Of a stretch of 51,925 nt of DNA, positions 14,759 through 25,389 are shown in pieces. Position 1 is the stretch's first letter. Each line of letters begins with the position of its first letter. The notes under the pieces are model-generated. The model was not told the origin of the DNA. It saw only the letters and a program-made list of their open reading frames with translations, and did not search any database. The position numbers and the translations under genes are program-made. The stretch is from an uncultured Bacilli bacterium (GTDB taxonomy: Bacteria; Bacillota_I; Bacilli_A; RF39; UBA660): assembly GCA_947628965.1 (NCBI GenBank), contig CANRBV010000005.1:1-51925 (forward strand), written 5' to 3'.

Positions 14759-16237
14759 TTATTCATTTTCCCTTAAAGATTTTATCTTTTCTTTTGCTTC
14801 GTTTATAGAATCAAGATTTGGTTCCATAACATAGGATTTAACGGTTTTATAAGAGTAAGTATATTGATGAGCATCCGTTCCCGTTAAAGAATAGTTAGAA
14901 AAAGACCAAGAAGGCATCTCTTTAATTTGTTTCTTTACTAAAGCCGTTATATTTTCCGTACCTAAATTTGTAATAAATTTACCATTTAAAGCATTTAATA
15001 GATCATTATATTTTAATAGAATTGTTTTTGATAATGCTTTATTTAAAATCGCTTCTAATAATTGTTGTTGGTGTCTAACACGTCCTAAATCCCCATCTGC
15101 TAAACTTTTTCTTTCTCTAGCAAAAGCTAAGGCTTGTTTACCATTTAAATGATTGATACCTTTTTTAAAAGAATAGTTAACAACTTCTTCTTCCTCATAG
15201 TATGCTCTAAATGGTTCACTTACTTCTACATCTACTCCACCTAATTCATCGACAATCTTAATTAAAGAAGTAAAATTAACTTTTGCATAATAATTAATAT
15301 CAATGCCTAGTAAATCTTCAACGGTTTTTACGGAGGTATCAATACCGTGAATTCCTGCATGGGTTATTTTATCTTTTAAATTTGTATCTATCCCATGTAA
15401 TTGAACATAGTAATCTCTTGGAATACTGGTTAGAAGAACTTTATGTGTTTTTGGATTTACAGATACCACCATGTTTACATCACTTCTAGACACACTGGTA
15501 ATTTTTCCATAACTATCAATTCCTGAAATAAATATATTAAAAGGATCATTCGTAATATCAACATTTTTTATTAAATTATCTTGAATTTCAATATCAACAG
15601 AAAATTCATAAATAATTCTTTCTTTATCTTTGAGTTCTTTACACGTATCTTCTAGTAATGTTTTTTGAGCTTCTTCCATCAAAATAGCATCTACATTAGA
15701 TTGTATTAGGGCTTCTAATAAAGCATCCGTATCTTCTACTTCAATATATTCTAAAGATGTTTTTTTATTTAAATATTGTTTGGCTTTTGTAACCCCATCT
15801 TCTTTGGATTTCAAAATACCTATTTTTTTATCTTTAATATCTTTTAATTTTGTATAAGAACTTGTATTTAAAACAATAATACTATAATTCTCAGTATTGA
15901 AATTTCCTTTACTTAGATTATTTAGAAAAAATAAGGTATGAACAAAATAAATTAAAATAACGATAGTGCCAATTATTTTTAAAAGGGTTAGAACTGTTGC
16001 AATTCCTTTTCTTTTCCAACCTTTTTTTAAAGTTAGAAAGAGCATAAAAAAATCAAAAGAAACGAGTCCTACACTAAGAAGTCCAAAATACAAAATAGGC
16101 AAAACATTTAACTTGGCAAGAGCAATTAAAAAGAGAATCGTAAAAGAAAAAGAAACATAAAATAAACGTCGAAATATTTTTTTCTTACCATGTTTTCTTC
16201 TTGTATTTTTAGTATTTGCATTACTCGAATTTTTCAT
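14759..16237 (-). CDS. LytR-CpsA-Psr (LCP) family ligase
   Basis: LCP enzymes attach undecaprenyl-linked anionic polymers or glycans to peptidoglycan. The 492-residue protein has a very basic N terminus and three membrane helices (about residues 25-110). An unusual region of about 110 residues resembles a periplasmic substrate-binding fold (IIVLNTSSYTKLKDIKDKKIGIL). The LCP domain runs from about residue 225: FNIFISGIDSYG, then SRSDVNMVVSVNP with conserved R and D, LLTSIPRDYYV, DINYYAKVNFTSLIKIVDELGGVDV and GKQALAFARERK, all family motifs. The promoter TATAAT lies about 25 bases upstream. The glycan made by the locus at 43-51 kb is a possible substrate, as inference. Confidence 0.9.
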   Translation of the reverse strand: MKNSSNANTKNTRRKHGKKKIFRRLFYVSFSFTILFLIALAKLNVLPILYFGLLSVGLVSFDFFMLFLTLKKGWKRKGIATVLTLLKIIGTIVILIYFVHTLFFLNNLSKGNFNTENYSIIVLNTSSYTKLKDIKDKKIGILKSKEDGVTKAKQYLNKKTSLEYIEVEDTDALLEALIQSNVDAILMEEAQKTLLEDTCKELKDKERIIYEFSVDIEIQDNLIKNVDITNDPFNIFISGIDSYGKITSVSRSDVNMVVSVNPKTHKVLLTSIPRDYYVQLHGIDTNLKDKITHAGIHGIDTSVKTVEDLLGIDINYYAKVNFTSLIKIVDELGGVDVEVSEPFRAYYEEEEVVNYSFKKGINHLNGKQALAFARERKSLADGDLGRVRHQQQLLEAILNKALSKTILLKYNDLLNALNGKFITNLGTENITALVKKQIKEMPSWSFSNYSLTGTDAHQYTYSYKTVKSYVMEPNLDSINEAKEKIKSLRENE

Positions 16238-16275
16238 AAGTCCCTCACTTTATTCTATGTCTATTATAGCACGTA

Positions 16276-16304
16276 GAAAAAAAGGACTGTTAAAAGTTAA
16301 CAGT
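16276..16304 (-). terminator. terminator downstream of dacF
   Basis: ACTGTTAA (16286-16293) and TTAACAGT (16297-16304) form a perfect 8-bp stem, followed on the minus strand by T7. It separates dacF from the LCP gene. Confidence 0.85.
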
Positions 16305-16327
16305 TCATTTGTAAATTAAAAGTCAAA

Positions 16328-17473
16328 TTAAATAGGGATACCACTTGTCAAAGCTTTAAATAAACGATTTCCTAAATTCCAAAGACTTGCCTTTTTTATT
16401 TCTTCTTTCGTAACAACATTTACTTCTTTTAAAATATTTCCTTCTTTATCTAAAACTTCTAAAGTTCCTACTACGGTACCACTTGCAACAGGAGCTTTAA
16501 TAGGATTGACGATTAAATTGTAATCGTATTCTTCTTTCGTGTCGGTCACTTTCTTTAAAATGGTGATATCTTCTTCTACATATAGTTTTGTACTTAACAA
16601 TTGTCCTTTTTCAATTTTTATTTCTCCTAAATCTTGCTCTTTCGTTTTTAAAATATCTAAATTATACGTATTAAAACCATAATTTAACATATTAACTGTA
16701 TCTTTACTTCTCAAATCACTTGTTTCGGCATTCATAACGACAGACAAAAGTCTCATATTTCCTTTTTTAGCCGTTGTTGTAATACAGTAGCCAGCTTGGT
16801 TCGTAAAACCTGTTTTTAAACCATCTACACCTTCATAAAACCTAACTAAACGATTTGTATTTACAAGCCATATACTAGAACCATCTGGTTTTTTTAAGTA
16901 ATCTTCATAAAGAGAAGTATATTCTAAAATTCGTTCATGTTTTAATAATTCTTTAGCCATTATAGACATATCTCTTGCTGTTGTATAGTGATTTTCACTT
17001 TCGAGTCCATGAGGATTATCAAAATGTGTATTTTTAAGTCCTAAATCTTTGGCTTTTTCATTCATGGCATTTACAAAGGCAGAGACACTACCACTCACCT
17101 TTTCAGCCATTGCAACGACCGCATCATTTCCACTTGCAATAGCAATTCCTTTTAATAACTCGTGGACCTTATATTTTTCTCCTGTTTGCAAAAAGATTTG
17201 ACTTCCACCCATACTGGAAGCATTGTCACTAATGATCACTTCATCATCAAAAGATAATCTTCCTGAATCAATAGCTTCCATAATAAGTAACATACTCATG
17301 ACTTTTGTCATGGAAGCAGGGGCAAGTTTTTTATCGGCATTTTTTTCATATAAAACTTTTCCAGTGGAAACTTCCATTAAAAGAGCACTTTCACTATTAA
17401 ATGCTAATTCTTCTGCTTGTACTCTTCCAATAAAGAGAATACCAAGAAGAAAAAGAAATCCAATTTTTTTCAT
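16328..17473 (-). CDS. dacF: D-alanyl-D-alanine carboxypeptidase, DacF type
   Basis: A low-molecular-mass penicillin-binding protein that trims the terminal D-Ala of peptidoglycan stem peptides. The start I use is the ATG of MKKIGFLFLLGILFIGRVQA, a signal peptide, behind AGGTG. An earlier GTG is possible. S11-family motifs are in order: APASMTKVM (SxxK), ASGNDAVVAMAEK (SxN) and GLKTGFTNQAGYC (KTG). The C-terminal domain ends in an amphipathic helix (SLWNLGNRLFKALTSG), as in PBP5/DacF. B. subtilis dacF precedes spoIIAA. Here it is upstream on the same strand but separated by two envelope genes and a terminator. Confidence 0.88.
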   Translation of the reverse strand: MKKIGFLFLLGILFIGRVQAEELAFNSESALLMEVSTGKVLYEKNADKKLAPASMTKVMSMLLIMEAIDSGRLSFDDEVIISDNASSMGGSQIFLQTGEKYKVHELLKGIAIASGNDAVVAMAEKVSGSVSAFVNAMNEKAKDLGLKNTHFDNPHGLESENHYTTARDMSIMAKELLKHERILEYTSLYEDYLKKPDGSSIWLVNTNRLVRFYEGVDGLKTGFTNQAGYCITTTAKKGNMRLLSVVMNAETSDLRSKDTVNMLNYGFNTYNLDILKTKEQDLGEIKIEKGQLLSTKLYVEEDITILKKVTDTKEEYDYNLIVNPIKAPVASGTVVGTLEVLDKEGNILKEVNVVTKEEIKKASLWNLGNRLFKALTSGIPI

Positions 17474-17569
17474 ATTAGTCACCTAATAAAAAATATGTGC
17501 TTTACTACAAAATATGACATAACAATACAAAATAATTTTATAGAATAAATATAGAAAGAAGGTAACAAA

Positions 17570-18604
17570 ATGAAGATGAAAGAACTTATTTTAGCCAGTA
17601 GTTTTACTATTCTTCTTACAGGTTTATTTTCATATTTTATTTATCAAGAGAATAGAAATGCTAATAAGGTGATTCCTGTTATGAAAGAAACGCAAAAAGT
17701 TATTTCTTATATTCAAAATACAAACGAATTTAAAGAAGAATATAAAAGTATGTATGAACAGATTACTTTTCATGAAGAAGAAAATTTTTTTCATGAAATT
17801 AATTGTTTACTTCATTTAAATTATACTCCTATAGAAATAAATGAACTGTATGATTTTGTTTCTCACAAAAATATCGAAAAACTATTAGATTTTGAAAAAA
17901 TGAATTTAAAAAACTACTATACAATTCCCAATTTTGAAGTGGATAAAATTCCTCGCTATGAAATGTACCAAGATAAAACAAACACTACTTTAGAAGAAGC
18001 TGTTTTAAAAGTCAATATTGGATTAGACCATGAATTTTATACTCAAATTGAAGAAATTGCAAAAAAAGACGATTATGCTATTTTGGTTAATAAATATCGT
18101 TTTTTAGGTCAATATGAACCAACCGATTTAAAAAGTTTAAGTTATGATGAGAAGTATCAATTAAGACAAAAAGCAGCGGATGCCTTTGAAGAATTGGTTA
18201 GTTTTGCAAAATTAGAAAATGTTTTTATAAGACCTTATAGTGCTTATCGCTCTTATTTTTATCAACAATCTATTTATAATACTTATGTAAACAAAGATGG
18301 AAAAAATATGGCCGATACTTATTCAGCAAGGCCAGGACATTCGGAACATCAAACTGGACTTGCTGTTGATGTATGGAGTGAAGGTTTAGAAGAATTAAAA
18401 GAAAGTGATGCCAATTGGTTAAAAGAAAATGCCTATCTATTTGGATTTATTGTTCGTTATACAAAGGAAACAGAAAAGATTACTGGGTATATTGAAGAAC
18501 CATGGCATTTAAGATATTTAGGAAAAGACTTAGCTAAAAAAGTTTATGAAAGTCATCTTACCTATGATGAATATTACGATTTATATTTAAAAAATTTAAA
18601 CTAA
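17570..18604 (+). CDS. D-Ala-D-Ala carboxypeptidase, VanY/M15B family
   Basis: A zinc D,D- or L,D-carboxypeptidase of the VanY/LdcB type, which trims peptidoglycan peptides outside the membrane. The 344-residue protein has an N-terminal membrane anchor (LASSFTILLTGLFSYFIY), a linker of about 170 residues and a C-terminal M15B domain. The domain has RPYSAYRSYFYQQSIY, the zinc and catalytic motif SEHQTGLAVDVW (His and Asp) and the third zinc histidine in EEPWHLRYLG. A ribosome site AAAGAAGG lies 7 bases upstream. It is divergent from dacF, so the two share a promoter region of about 95 bases. It ends at a bidirectional terminator. Confidence 0.9.
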   Translation: MKMKELILASSFTILLTGLFSYFIYQENRNANKVIPVMKETQKVISYIQNTNEFKEEYKSMYEQITFHEEENFFHEINCLLHLNYTPIEINELYDFVSHKNIEKLLDFEKMNLKNYYTIPNFEVDKIPRYEMYQDKTNTTLEEAVLKVNIGLDHEFYTQIEEIAKKDDYAILVNKYRFLGQYEPTDLKSLSYDEKYQLRQKAADAFEELVSFAKLENVFIRPYSAYRSYFYQQSIYNTYVNKDGKNMADTYSARPGHSEHQTGLAVDVWSEGLEELKESDANWLKENAYLFGFIVRYTKETEKITGYIEEPWHLRYLGKDLAKKVYESHLTYDEYYDLYLKNLN

Positions 18605-18627
18605 AAAAAGGACTATTCATCCTTTTT
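18604..18627. terminator. bidirectional terminator between vanY-type gene and pnp
   Basis: AAAAAGGA and TCCTTTTT flank a short loop, giving a stem with T runs on both strands. It overlaps the last codons of pnp. Confidence 0.75.
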
Positions 18628-20799
18628 CTTCTTTATAGTTACTCTTTTTTTAACTTTTTCTTTTTCCATATTTTTTTCTTTTGGTAATGCTTCTTTTCTA
18701 GATAAGTTTAAACGTCCTCTATTATCATAACCTAAACTTTTAACAACAATTTTATCGCCAACTTTAAATAAATCACTTGGTTTATTTACTCTTTCATGAG
18801 CAAGTTGGGAAACGTGTACCAATCCTTCACAACCACTCCATAATTCTACAAAGCAACCAAAGTCTTCTACTTTTGTAACGGTTCCTGTATAGATTTCACC
18901 CTCTTCTACCACACGCACAACATTTAAAATCATTTCTTTGGTTTTTTTAATAATTTCTGGATCGGTATGATAAATGATGACACGTCCATCATCTTCTAAA
19001 TCGACTTTAACGGCATCTTTATCATTTACTGTAGAAACATTACTAGCTTCTAAGATAATTTTTGTAATCATTTCGCCACCGCGACCAATTACGTCTTTAA
19101 TCTTTTCAGGATCAATTCTGAATGTTTCAATTTTAGGTGCATATGGAGATAATTCTTTACGTGGTTCTTTAATACAATCGGTCATGACATCTAATATTTC
19201 AAGTCTTGCTTTTTTTGCTTGGGCAAGGGCTTCTTTTAAAATGTTTTTGGTAACACCTTTGATTTTAATATCCATTTGTAAAGCACAAATACCATCTTTT
19301 GTTCCAGCAACTTTAAAATCCATATCTCCCATGTGGTCTTCTAACCCAGCAATATCGGTTAAGATGGTGTATTTTTTACCATTCGTAATTAAGCCCATCG
19401 CTATACCTGCGACTGGTTTTTTAATCGGAACTCCTGCAGCCATTAAAGAAAGACATCCCGCACAAATGGTTGCTTGACTACTTGAACCATTACTTTCTAG
19501 TATTTCACTTACGACACGAATCGTATAAGGAAATTCTTCTTCACTAGGTATTACTTGAGCAAGAGCTCTTTCTCCTAAAGCTCCATGACCGATTTCACGT
19601 CGACCTGGAGAACCATATCTACCAGTTTCACCAACAGAAAATTGCGGGAAGTTATAGTGAAGCATGAATCGTTTGGTATCTTCAAGACCTAGTCCATCAA
19701 GAATTTGATGTTCTCCTAAAGCCCCTAGTGTTGTGGTGGCTAAACTTTGGGTTTCACCACGCGTAAATAAAGCACTACCATGTGGTCGAGGCAAAATATC
19801 GACTTGGGCATCCAAATGTCTTATTTCGTCCATCGCTCTTCCATCTGGTCTTACTTTCTTCTCTGTAATTAAACGTCTTACCTCGTCGCCTTCAATCGTA
19901 TCGACAACCTTTTTAACATCTTTTAAAATTTGTTCGATGTTTTCATCATTTGCATAGATTTCGGCAAAATTTTCTAAAGTAGAATTTTTTACCTCTTCAA
20001 TTCGTTCATAACTTGCTAGTTTATCTTTAATTTGAATAGCTGAAAGCATATCTTTTGTTGCATACTCTCTTACCGCGCGTTCTAATTCTTCATCGATAGA
20101 TGCAACGGCAAGTTCTTGTTTTTGAATACCGATTTCATCAATAATCTTTTGTTCAAATTCACATAACGTTTTAATATGCTCATGTCCAAACATTAAAGCT
20201 TCTAACATGTCTTTTTCACTTAATTCTTGGGCACCTGCTTCCACCATACAAATAGCATCTTTTGTTCCAGCAACAGTTAAATTAAGACTACTTTGTTCTA
20301 ATTCTTCTACTGTTGGATTAATAATAAATTTTTTACCAATTTTACCAACTACAACTCCCGCCACTGGTCCATCAAAAGGAATATCACTAATTCCTAAACA
20401 TAAACTTGAACCAAATAATGCCGCCATAATAGGAGAATTATCTTGGTCAACAGATAAGACTGTGTTAATCACTTGAATTTCATTTCTTAAATTCTCATCA
20501 AACATTGGACGAATTGGACGGTCAATAATTCTTGCCGCAAGTGTTGCTTCATCCGTAGGACGTCCTTCCCTTTTAATAAACCCTCCTGGTATTTTACCAA
20601 CAGAATATAATTTTTCTTGGTATAAAACGGTTAATGGGAAAAAGTCTGCCGTTATGGTATTTTTTCCCATTACACAAACGGATAAGATAACGGTATCTCC
20701 ATAACGAACCAGTACTGACCCATTGGTTTGTTTTGCTAGTTCTCCAGTTTCTACTACTAAATCTCTTCCTAAAAAATCTAATTTAAATACTTTCTTCAT
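18613..20799 (-). CDS. pnp: polynucleotide phosphorylase (PNPase)
   Basis: PNPase is a 3'-5' phosphorolytic exoribonuclease and degradosome core. The 728-residue protein has the full family order. The first RNase PH domain reads [13 protein letters not shown] and [26 protein letters not shown]. An all-helical linker follows. The second RNase PH domain reads [23 protein letters not shown], and [29 protein letters not shown] is its active-site loop. A KH domain has [19 protein letters not shown] and an S1 domain has [27 protein letters not shown]. The tail is lysine-rich. It follows rpsO with an intervening terminator-like hairpin, the standard rpsO-pnp arrangement. Confidence 0.98.
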   Translation of the reverse strand: MKKVFKLDFLGRDLVVETGELAKQTNGSVLVRYGDTVILSVCVMGKNTITADFFPLTVLYQEKLYSVGKIPGGFIKREGRPTDEATLAARIIDRPIRPMFDENLRNEIQVINTVLSVDQDNSPIMAALFGSSLCLGISDIPFDGPVAGVVVGKIGKKFIINPTVEELEQSSLNLTVAGTKDAICMVEAGAQELSEKDMLEALMFGHEHIKTLCEFEQKIIDEIGIQKQELAVASIDEELERAVREYATKDMLSAIQIKDKLASYERIEEVKNSTLENFAEIYANDENIEQILKDVKKVVDTIEGDEVRRLITEKKVRPDGRAMDEIRHLDAQVDILPRPHGSALFTRGETQSLATTTLGALGEHQILDGLGLEDTKRFMLHYNFPQFSVGETGRYGSPGRREIGHGALGERALAQVIPSEEEFPYTIRVVSEILESNGSSSQATICAGCLSLMAAGVPIKKPVAGIAMGLITNGKKYTILTDIAGLEDHMGDMDFKVAGTKDGICALQMDIKIKGVTKNILKEALAQAKKARLEILDVMTDCIKEPRKELSPYAPKIETFRIDPEKIKDVIGRGGEMITKIILEASNVSTVNDKDAVKVDLEDDGRVIIYHTDPEIIKKTKEMILNVVRVVEEGEIYTGTVTKVEDFGCFVELWSGCEGLVHVSQLAHERVNKPSDLFKVGDKIVVKSLGYDNRGRLNLSRKEALPKEKNMEKEKVKKRVTIKKKKDE

Positions 20800-20820
20800 T
20801 TTTTTCCTCCTTTACTAGCA

Positions 20821-20850
20821 TAAAAAAAGACACTTTAAAAAACAAGTGCC
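20821..20850 (-). terminator. intercistronic terminator-like hairpin between rpsO and pnp
   Basis: CACTT and AAGTG enclose a T-rich loop and are followed on the minus strand by TCT6. It would end part of the rpsO transcripts and let some polymerase continue into pnp. Confidence 0.65.
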
Positions 20851-21120
20851 CTATTTTCTTAAATTTAATTTTTCAATTAGATTACGATAAGATACAACAT
20901 TATTTTCTTTTAAGTAATCTAATAGTTTTCTTCTTTTACCAACCATCATTAAAAGGCCTCTTTTAGAATGAAAATCATGGATGTGTACTTTTAAGTGTTC
21001 AGTTAATGCATTAATTTCTTTTGTTAAAATTGCAATTTGAACCTCTGTAGATCCACAATCTTTTTCATTTTTACCAAACTCTTTAATGATTGCTTGTTTT
21101 TCTTCTTTGGTAACTGCCAT
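20851..21120 (-). CDS. rpsO: 30S ribosomal protein S15
   Basis: The 89-residue protein has the S15 pattern: [30 protein letters not shown], then [38 protein letters not shown], ending in [12 protein letters not shown]. It binds the 16S rRNA central domain. The length is standard. A GGAGG ribosome site precedes the ATG, and an untranslated leader of about 90 bases may carry an S15 autoregulatory structure. Confidence 0.98.
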   Translation of the reverse strand: MAVTKEEKQAIIKEFGKNEKDCGSTEVQIAILTKEINALTEHLKVHIHDFHSKRGLLMMVGKRRKLLDYLKENNVVSYRNLIEKLNLRK

Positions 21121-21240
21121 ATTTTTTCCTCCTTACTTTCTAATCGGTTTAAACTGAGTAAGAAAACGAGGTGTTTTTCTAACTAAGATTAAACTTCGTT
21201 TATATTATATTATAACTTATATAAAAATTGCAATATTTTT
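21121..21240 (-). promoter_or_regulatory. rpsO promoter and leader
   Basis: TTGCAA and TATAAT, 18 bases apart on the minus strand (about 21202-21232), form the promoter. The leader between it and rpsO, about 75 bases, has complementary blocks (GTTTAATC and GATTAG; CTTACTC and GAGTAAG-like segments). S15 represses its own synthesis through leader structures in several bacteria. I infer but cannot prove such a site here. Confidence 0.4.
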
Positions 21241-21266
21241 TTATAATTTATACATGCATGTACTCT

Positions 21267-21707
21267 TTATCTTGATTTTACACGTTGTTTTTTTAAGTCT
21301 TCGGAAACAATGCAAAAAAATCGATCTATTTCTTGATTTTCTAAAACATTCAAATCTGTAAAATTGGTCATTACTTTTAAAAAAGCCCTTTTTAACTCTA
21401 ACCCTTCTATATAAGTAAAACACTCTAGTACTTGTGGTAACCACTTTATTAATACATCTACATCCGTAGTTTCTAAAATATATTTACTATAATTTTTTAA
21501 ACCCATAATGCGAACAATACAAATATAATGATAAAAATCATTAAAATCAAAAGAAATAGGAATATTTAGAATTTGATTTAAATCTTCATGATAGAAAATG
21601 GCCTTTTCAATATCTAAAGGTATCAAATCTATCTTTTGGTCTTTTAATTCTTTATTGATTTTTGTATATAAAATATTTGCTATTTTTTTTATTTCTACTT
21701 TATCCAT
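21267..21707 (-). CDS. hypothetical protein
   Basis: I do not recognise this 146-residue protein. It is soluble, lysine- and isoleucine-rich and mostly helical, with no signal peptide or membrane helix. A ribosome site (AAAGAGG) precedes the ATG. It occupies the position between truB and rpsO where many Bacillota have ribF, but shows none of the RibF nucleotidyltransferase motifs. It may be cotranscribed with the infB-truB operon upstream (gap of about 58 bases). Confidence 0.65.
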   Translation of the reverse strand: MDKVEIKKIANILYTKINKELKDQKIDLIPLDIEKAIFYHEDLNQILNIPISFDFNDFYHYICIVRIMGLKNYSKYILETTDVDVLIKWLPQVLECFTYIEGLELKRAFLKVMTNFTDLNVLENQEIDRFFCIVSEDLKKQRVKSR

Positions 21708-21765
21708 AACAAAACCTCTTTTTTAAAGTAATCTTAATCTAGCATAAAAGAGAACAAAAAGCAAT

Positions 21766-22605
21766 TTATAAAACAAAAACTGGTTTATAAATTGCATCTT
21801 TCTTTTCATATAAAGCAACAATCTTGTTTTCATACTCTAAAAGTATTTCCTTACTCGTTTCTAAAAGTTCTAAAGTATTACCATTTTTTACTTTTAGATA
21901 TTCTTTTTCTTTTAAAGAGTAACGAGGATAAGTAAAAATATCTTCTAATTGAAGTATTTTAAAATTTCCATTTTGAATTTCTTGTAAAGTATAACCTTCT
22001 TCAAGAGTAAAATTTCCTTGTCTTATACGGATTAAATTAGACATTGTTCCTAAAACATTTAACTTAATACAAATATCACGTATTAAACTGCGAATATAAG
22101 TTCCTTTGGAAACTACACATGAAAACGTAATATGATTTTCTTTATACTCTAAAAGTTTTATTTTTTTTATTTCGATTTCTCTTTTAGGTAATTCTACATA
22201 AATATTTTCTCTTGCGTATTCATACAATTTTTTTCCTTTTATTTTAATTGCTGAAAATTTAGGAACTTCTTGCATAGTTTTTCCTAAAAAGGAATTTAAT
22301 GTTTTACGAATATCTTCTTCGTTTAAAGGCATCGGTTCTTCTTTTTCTAAGATAGTTCCTGTACAATCTAAAGTATCGGTTTTTATTCCCAACTCTATTG
22401 TGGCAATATACTCCTTTTCATGATTGGTTATTTTTTCTACTAATTTGGTATATTTTCCAATACAGACAACCAATACTCCACTAGCTATAGGATCAAGTGT
22501 TCCTGTATGACCTATTTTTTTGGTATGAAAAAGCTTATTTAAGATATTTATTACATCACGGCTTGTATACCCAGCACTTTTATTGACTACTAGAACACCA
22601 TTCAT
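21766..22605 (-). CDS. truB: tRNA pseudouridine(55) synthase TruB
   Basis: TruB isomerises U55 in the T-loop of tRNAs. The 279-residue protein starts MNGVLVVNKSAGYTSRDVIN and has KIGHTGTLDPIASGVLVVCIG (catalytic Asp in GTLDP), EYIATIELGIKTDTLDCTG, EVPKFSAIKIKGKKLYEYAR and VVSKGTYIRSLIRDI. All are family motifs. It overlaps rbfA by 4 bases, so the operon is tightly coupled. Confidence 0.97.
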   Translation of the reverse strand: MNGVLVVNKSAGYTSRDVINILNKLFHTKKIGHTGTLDPIASGVLVVCIGKYTKLVEKITNHEKEYIATIELGIKTDTLDCTGTILEKEEPMPLNEEDIRKTLNSFLGKTMQEVPKFSAIKIKGKKLYEYARENIYVELPKREIEIKKIKLLEYKENHITFSCVVSKGTYIRSLIRDICIKLNVLGTMSNLIRIRQGNFTLEEGYTLQEIQNGNFKILQLEDIFTYPRYSLKEKEYLKVKNGNTLELLETSKEILLEYENKIVALYEKKDAIYKPVFVL

Positions 22606-22955
22606 TCTTCATTATCTTTCTTGTGAATTTCATCAATTATTTGTTCAATGTGCGCCCCATATTCAATAGATTCATCATAATAAAACTTAAGTTTTGGCGT
22701 ATTTCTTAAATCCATTTTTTCAGCCAACTCTTTTCGAATAAAAGATGAGGCTTCTTCCATTTCATATTCGAGTTCTCTATGCGTTTTATCTTCAATCAAA
22801 CTAGTAAAATATATTTTGGCATAGGACAAATCCGCTGCTACTTCTGCTCCCGTGATACTAATAGTTTTTAGTAAATCATCTCTTGCTTCTTCTAGTATAA
22901 TTTCACTAATTGCTTTTACCATTTCGCTTTCGATTCTCTTAATTTTAATACTCAT
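22602..22955 (-). CDS. rbfA: ribosome-binding factor A
   Basis: RbfA helps late maturation of the 30S subunit, acting near the 5' helix of 16S rRNA. The 117-residue protein starts [21 protein letters not shown]. It has the KH-like core 'ISITGAEVAADLSYAKIYFTSL' and the C-terminal LRNTPKLKFYYDESIEYGAHIEQII. It overlaps infB and truB by 4 bases on each side. Confidence 0.96.
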   Translation of the reverse strand: MSIKIKRIESEMVKAISEIILEEARDDLLKTISITGAEVAADLSYAKIYFTSLIEDKTHRELEYEMEEASSFIRKELAEKMDLRNTPKLKFYYDESIEYGAHIEQIIDEIHKKDNEE

Positions 22956-25066
22956 CTTTTAACCTCTACCATTTCATAGGATTTAATAATATCTCCCTCT
23001 TTAATATCACTAAAATTTTCTAAAGTTATTCCACATTCAAAACCTTTTTTAACTTCTTTTGCTACATCTTTTTCTCTTTGAACACTAGCAATTTTTCCTT
23101 CATAAACAACAATACCATCACGAATAAGTCTTGCAAGACTTCCATTTTTAATAGAACCTTCCGTAACATAGGATCCAGCAATATTACCGACTTTGGAGAA
23201 TTTAAATATTTTACGAATTTCTGCTTCTCCTAAATCCTTTTCTTCAAATTCTGGATCTAACATTCCTTTCATAGCAAGTTCCATTTCTTCTACTACTTTA
23301 TAAATAATGGTATAAAGGCGAATCTCAACATTGTATTCTTTTGCAATTTCTTTGGTCATTCCACTAGGACTTACGTTAAAACCAATAATGATAGCATTCG
23401 AAGCATTTGCTAAAACAACATCGCTTTCTGTAATTGTTCCGATTCCACTGCGGATAACTTTTACTTTTACGCCTTCGATATCTATTTTTTCTAAAGCATT
23501 TCGTACGGCTTCTTCGCTACCTCTTACATCAGCTTTTAATACAACATTTATTTCTTTTTGTCCTTCATTAATTTTACTGAATAAATCATCTAAAGATAAT
23601 GGATTTGATCTTGTTTTACTATCTCTTTCAGCGGATTTTCTTTTACTCGCTATAAGTTTAGCTTCACTTTCTGTTTCAAATGCCATAAAACGATCTCCTG
23701 CACTAGGATTATCCGATAAGCCAGTAATTTCAACTGGAGTAGAAGGCCCAGCACTTACAATGGATTGTCCTAAATCATTTTTCATAGTACGGATTTTACC
23801 AAAACAAGTGCCAACAACGACAGGATCTCCTAAACGTAATGTACCATTTTGAATTAAAAGAGAAGCAACACCACCGATATTCTTATCTACTCTACTTTCG
23901 ATAACTGAACCAACGGCATAACGATTTGGATTAGCTTTTAATTCTTTTACTTCACTAATTGTTTGAATTGTTTCTAAAAGTAAATCAACACCACTTCCCG
24001 TTTTAGCTGAAATATCAACAAATGGATATTCTCCGCCCCATTCTTCTGGTGTAATACCAGCTTCACTCATTTCTTGACGAATGCGTTCTTTATTTGCTTC
24101 TGGTTTATCAATTTTATTAACAGCAACAATAATTGGAACATCTGCCGCTTTCGCATGATCAATTGCTTCTTTCGTTTGAGGCATTACTCCATCATCTGCT
24201 GCAACAATAATGATGACAATATCTGTAACACTTGCTCCTCTAGCGCGCATTTCTGTGAATGCTGCATGTCCTGGAGTATCAATAAAAGTAATTATATTTC
24301 CATTATGCTCGACTTGATAGGCACCAATATGTTGGGTAATTCCTCCAAATTCACTTTCAGCTACTTTTGAATGGCGAATATAATCCAATAGAGAAGTTTT
24401 TCCATGATCAACATGACCCATAATAGTAACGACTGGTGGCCTTACAACTAAATCACTTTCATTATCTGTAATTTCATATTCTTCAAAATTAGAAACATCT
24501 TGAGTTTCTTCATCTTTAAGCGTTTTATTGTAATCCATAGCAATTAGCGAAGCATTATCAAAATCAATAGGTTGGTTAACATTTACCATTAAACCAAGCA
24601 TCATTAATTTTTTGATAATTTCGTTTGCATTAATTTCAAGTTCATCAGCCAAATCTTTAACCGTCATATTCTTTTTGTAAAGAATTATATTTTCATCGAC
24701 ACTATTTGACATTAATTTTTCTTTATGTTTATACATTTCTTTACGTTTTGTCATATATTCTTCTTGGTTATTGATATTTATTTGACTTTTCTTTTTTAGT
24801 TTTTGCTTTTTTTCACTATCATTCATTTTAACTAGAGAACTATTTTCCATGATTTCTTCTACAACTTCATCAATATCATCGCTATCTTCCAAAGTTGCCT
24901 CTGTATCTGTACTAATTAAACTAATAGCATTATCAAGGATTATGACATCATCTTCACTAAGTTCATCTGTCGCATTTTTTACTTCTATTCCAATTTCTTG
25001 GGCTTTTTTTAGCACTTCTGCAACGGATAAATCGACACTTTGGGCATATTCTTTAACATTCATCAT
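22952..25066 (-). CDS. infB: translation initiation factor IF-2
   Basis: IF-2 is the GTPase that brings fMet-tRNA to the 30S subunit. The 704-residue protein has an N-terminal IF2N motif ([20 protein letters not shown]), a short linker and a second IF2N ([22 protein letters not shown]). The G domain has G1 GHVDHGKT near residue 216, G3 DTPGHAAF and G4 NKID. Domains II, III and IV end in [25 protein letters not shown]. The length is typical of a Firmicute IF-2 with a short linker. It overlaps rnpM by 4 bases. No ylxQ (L7Ae-like) gene lies between them, unlike B. subtilis. Confidence 0.98.
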   Translation of the reverse strand: MMNVKEYAQSVDLSVAEVLKKAQEIGIEVKNATDELSEDDVIILDNAISLISTDTEATLEDSDDIDEVVEEIMENSSLVKMNDSEKKQKLKKKSQININNQEEYMTKRKEMYKHKEKLMSNSVDENIILYKKNMTVKDLADELEINANEIIKKLMMLGLMVNVNQPIDFDNASLIAMDYNKTLKDEETQDVSNFEEYEITDNESDLVVRPPVVTIMGHVDHGKTSLLDYIRHSKVAESEFGGITQHIGAYQVEHNGNIITFIDTPGHAAFTEMRARGASVTDIVIIIVAADDGVMPQTKEAIDHAKAADVPIIVAVNKIDKPEANKERIRQEMSEAGITPEEWGGEYPFVDISAKTGSGVDLLLETIQTISEVKELKANPNRYAVGSVIESRVDKNIGGVASLLIQNGTLRLGDPVVVGTCFGKIRTMKNDLGQSIVSAGPSTPVEITGLSDNPSAGDRFMAFETESEAKLIASKRKSAERDSKTRSNPLSLDDLFSKINEGQKEINVVLKADVRGSEEAVRNALEKIDIEGVKVKVIRSGIGTITESDVVLANASNAIIIGFNVSPSGMTKEIAKEYNVEIRLYTIIYKVVEEMELAMKGMLDPEFEEKDLGEAEIRKIFKFSKVGNIAGSYVTEGSIKNGSLARLIRDGIVVYEGKIASVQREKDVAKEVKKGFECGITLENFSDIKEGDIIKSYEMVEVKR

Positions 25067-25341
25067 TTTACTTCACCTTCCTTTTCTATCTTATTTAATA
25101 ATTCTTCATAAATAGATTTTGGTACCTCTACTTCTAAGGCTCTATCTATTATTTTATTTTGCATTGCTTTTTTTATGACTTCTTGATCCTTTTTAACATA
25201 AGCTCCTTTGCCATTTGCTTTTCCTGTTAAATCAATAATAATTTCTTTCTCAGGAGTTCTTACAATACGGATTAAATCTTTTTTTTCTAATCTTTCCTTT
25301 GTTACAACACACATTCTTAAAGGTATTTTTCTTTGCTTCAA
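25063..25341 (-). CDS. rnpM: YlxR/RnpM family RNA-binding protein
   Basis: YlxR-family proteins are small basic nucleic-acid binders, described in B. subtilis as RNase P modulators (RnpM). The likely start is a TTG (25339-25341) giving MKQRKIPLRMCVVTKERL, 92 residues, because AAAGGA lies 9 bases upstream and the family begins there. An upstream TTG gives 101 residues. Motifs: RKIPLRxCVVT, KKDLIRIVRTPEKEI, DLTGKANGKGAYV. It is sandwiched between nusA and infB as usual. Confidence 0.93.
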   Translation of the reverse strand: MKQRKIPLRMCVVTKERLEKKDLIRIVRTPEKEIIIDLTGKANGKGAYVKKDQEVIKKAMQNKIIDRALEVEVPKSIYEELLNKIEKEGEVK

Positions 25342-25389
25342 AAAATCACATCCTTTATTCTTTAACAACTTTAAAATATGATTTATATT

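Noticed and set aside
18974..20476. Plus-strand ORFs within pnp
   Set aside because: Antisense shadows of a highly conserved gene without ribosome sites or recognisable protein features.
21241..21444. 67-codon minus-strand ORF overlapping the hypothetical gene before rpsO
   Set aside because: It lies within the 146-residue ORF in another frame, is full of Cys/Arg/Lys, and has no start signal.
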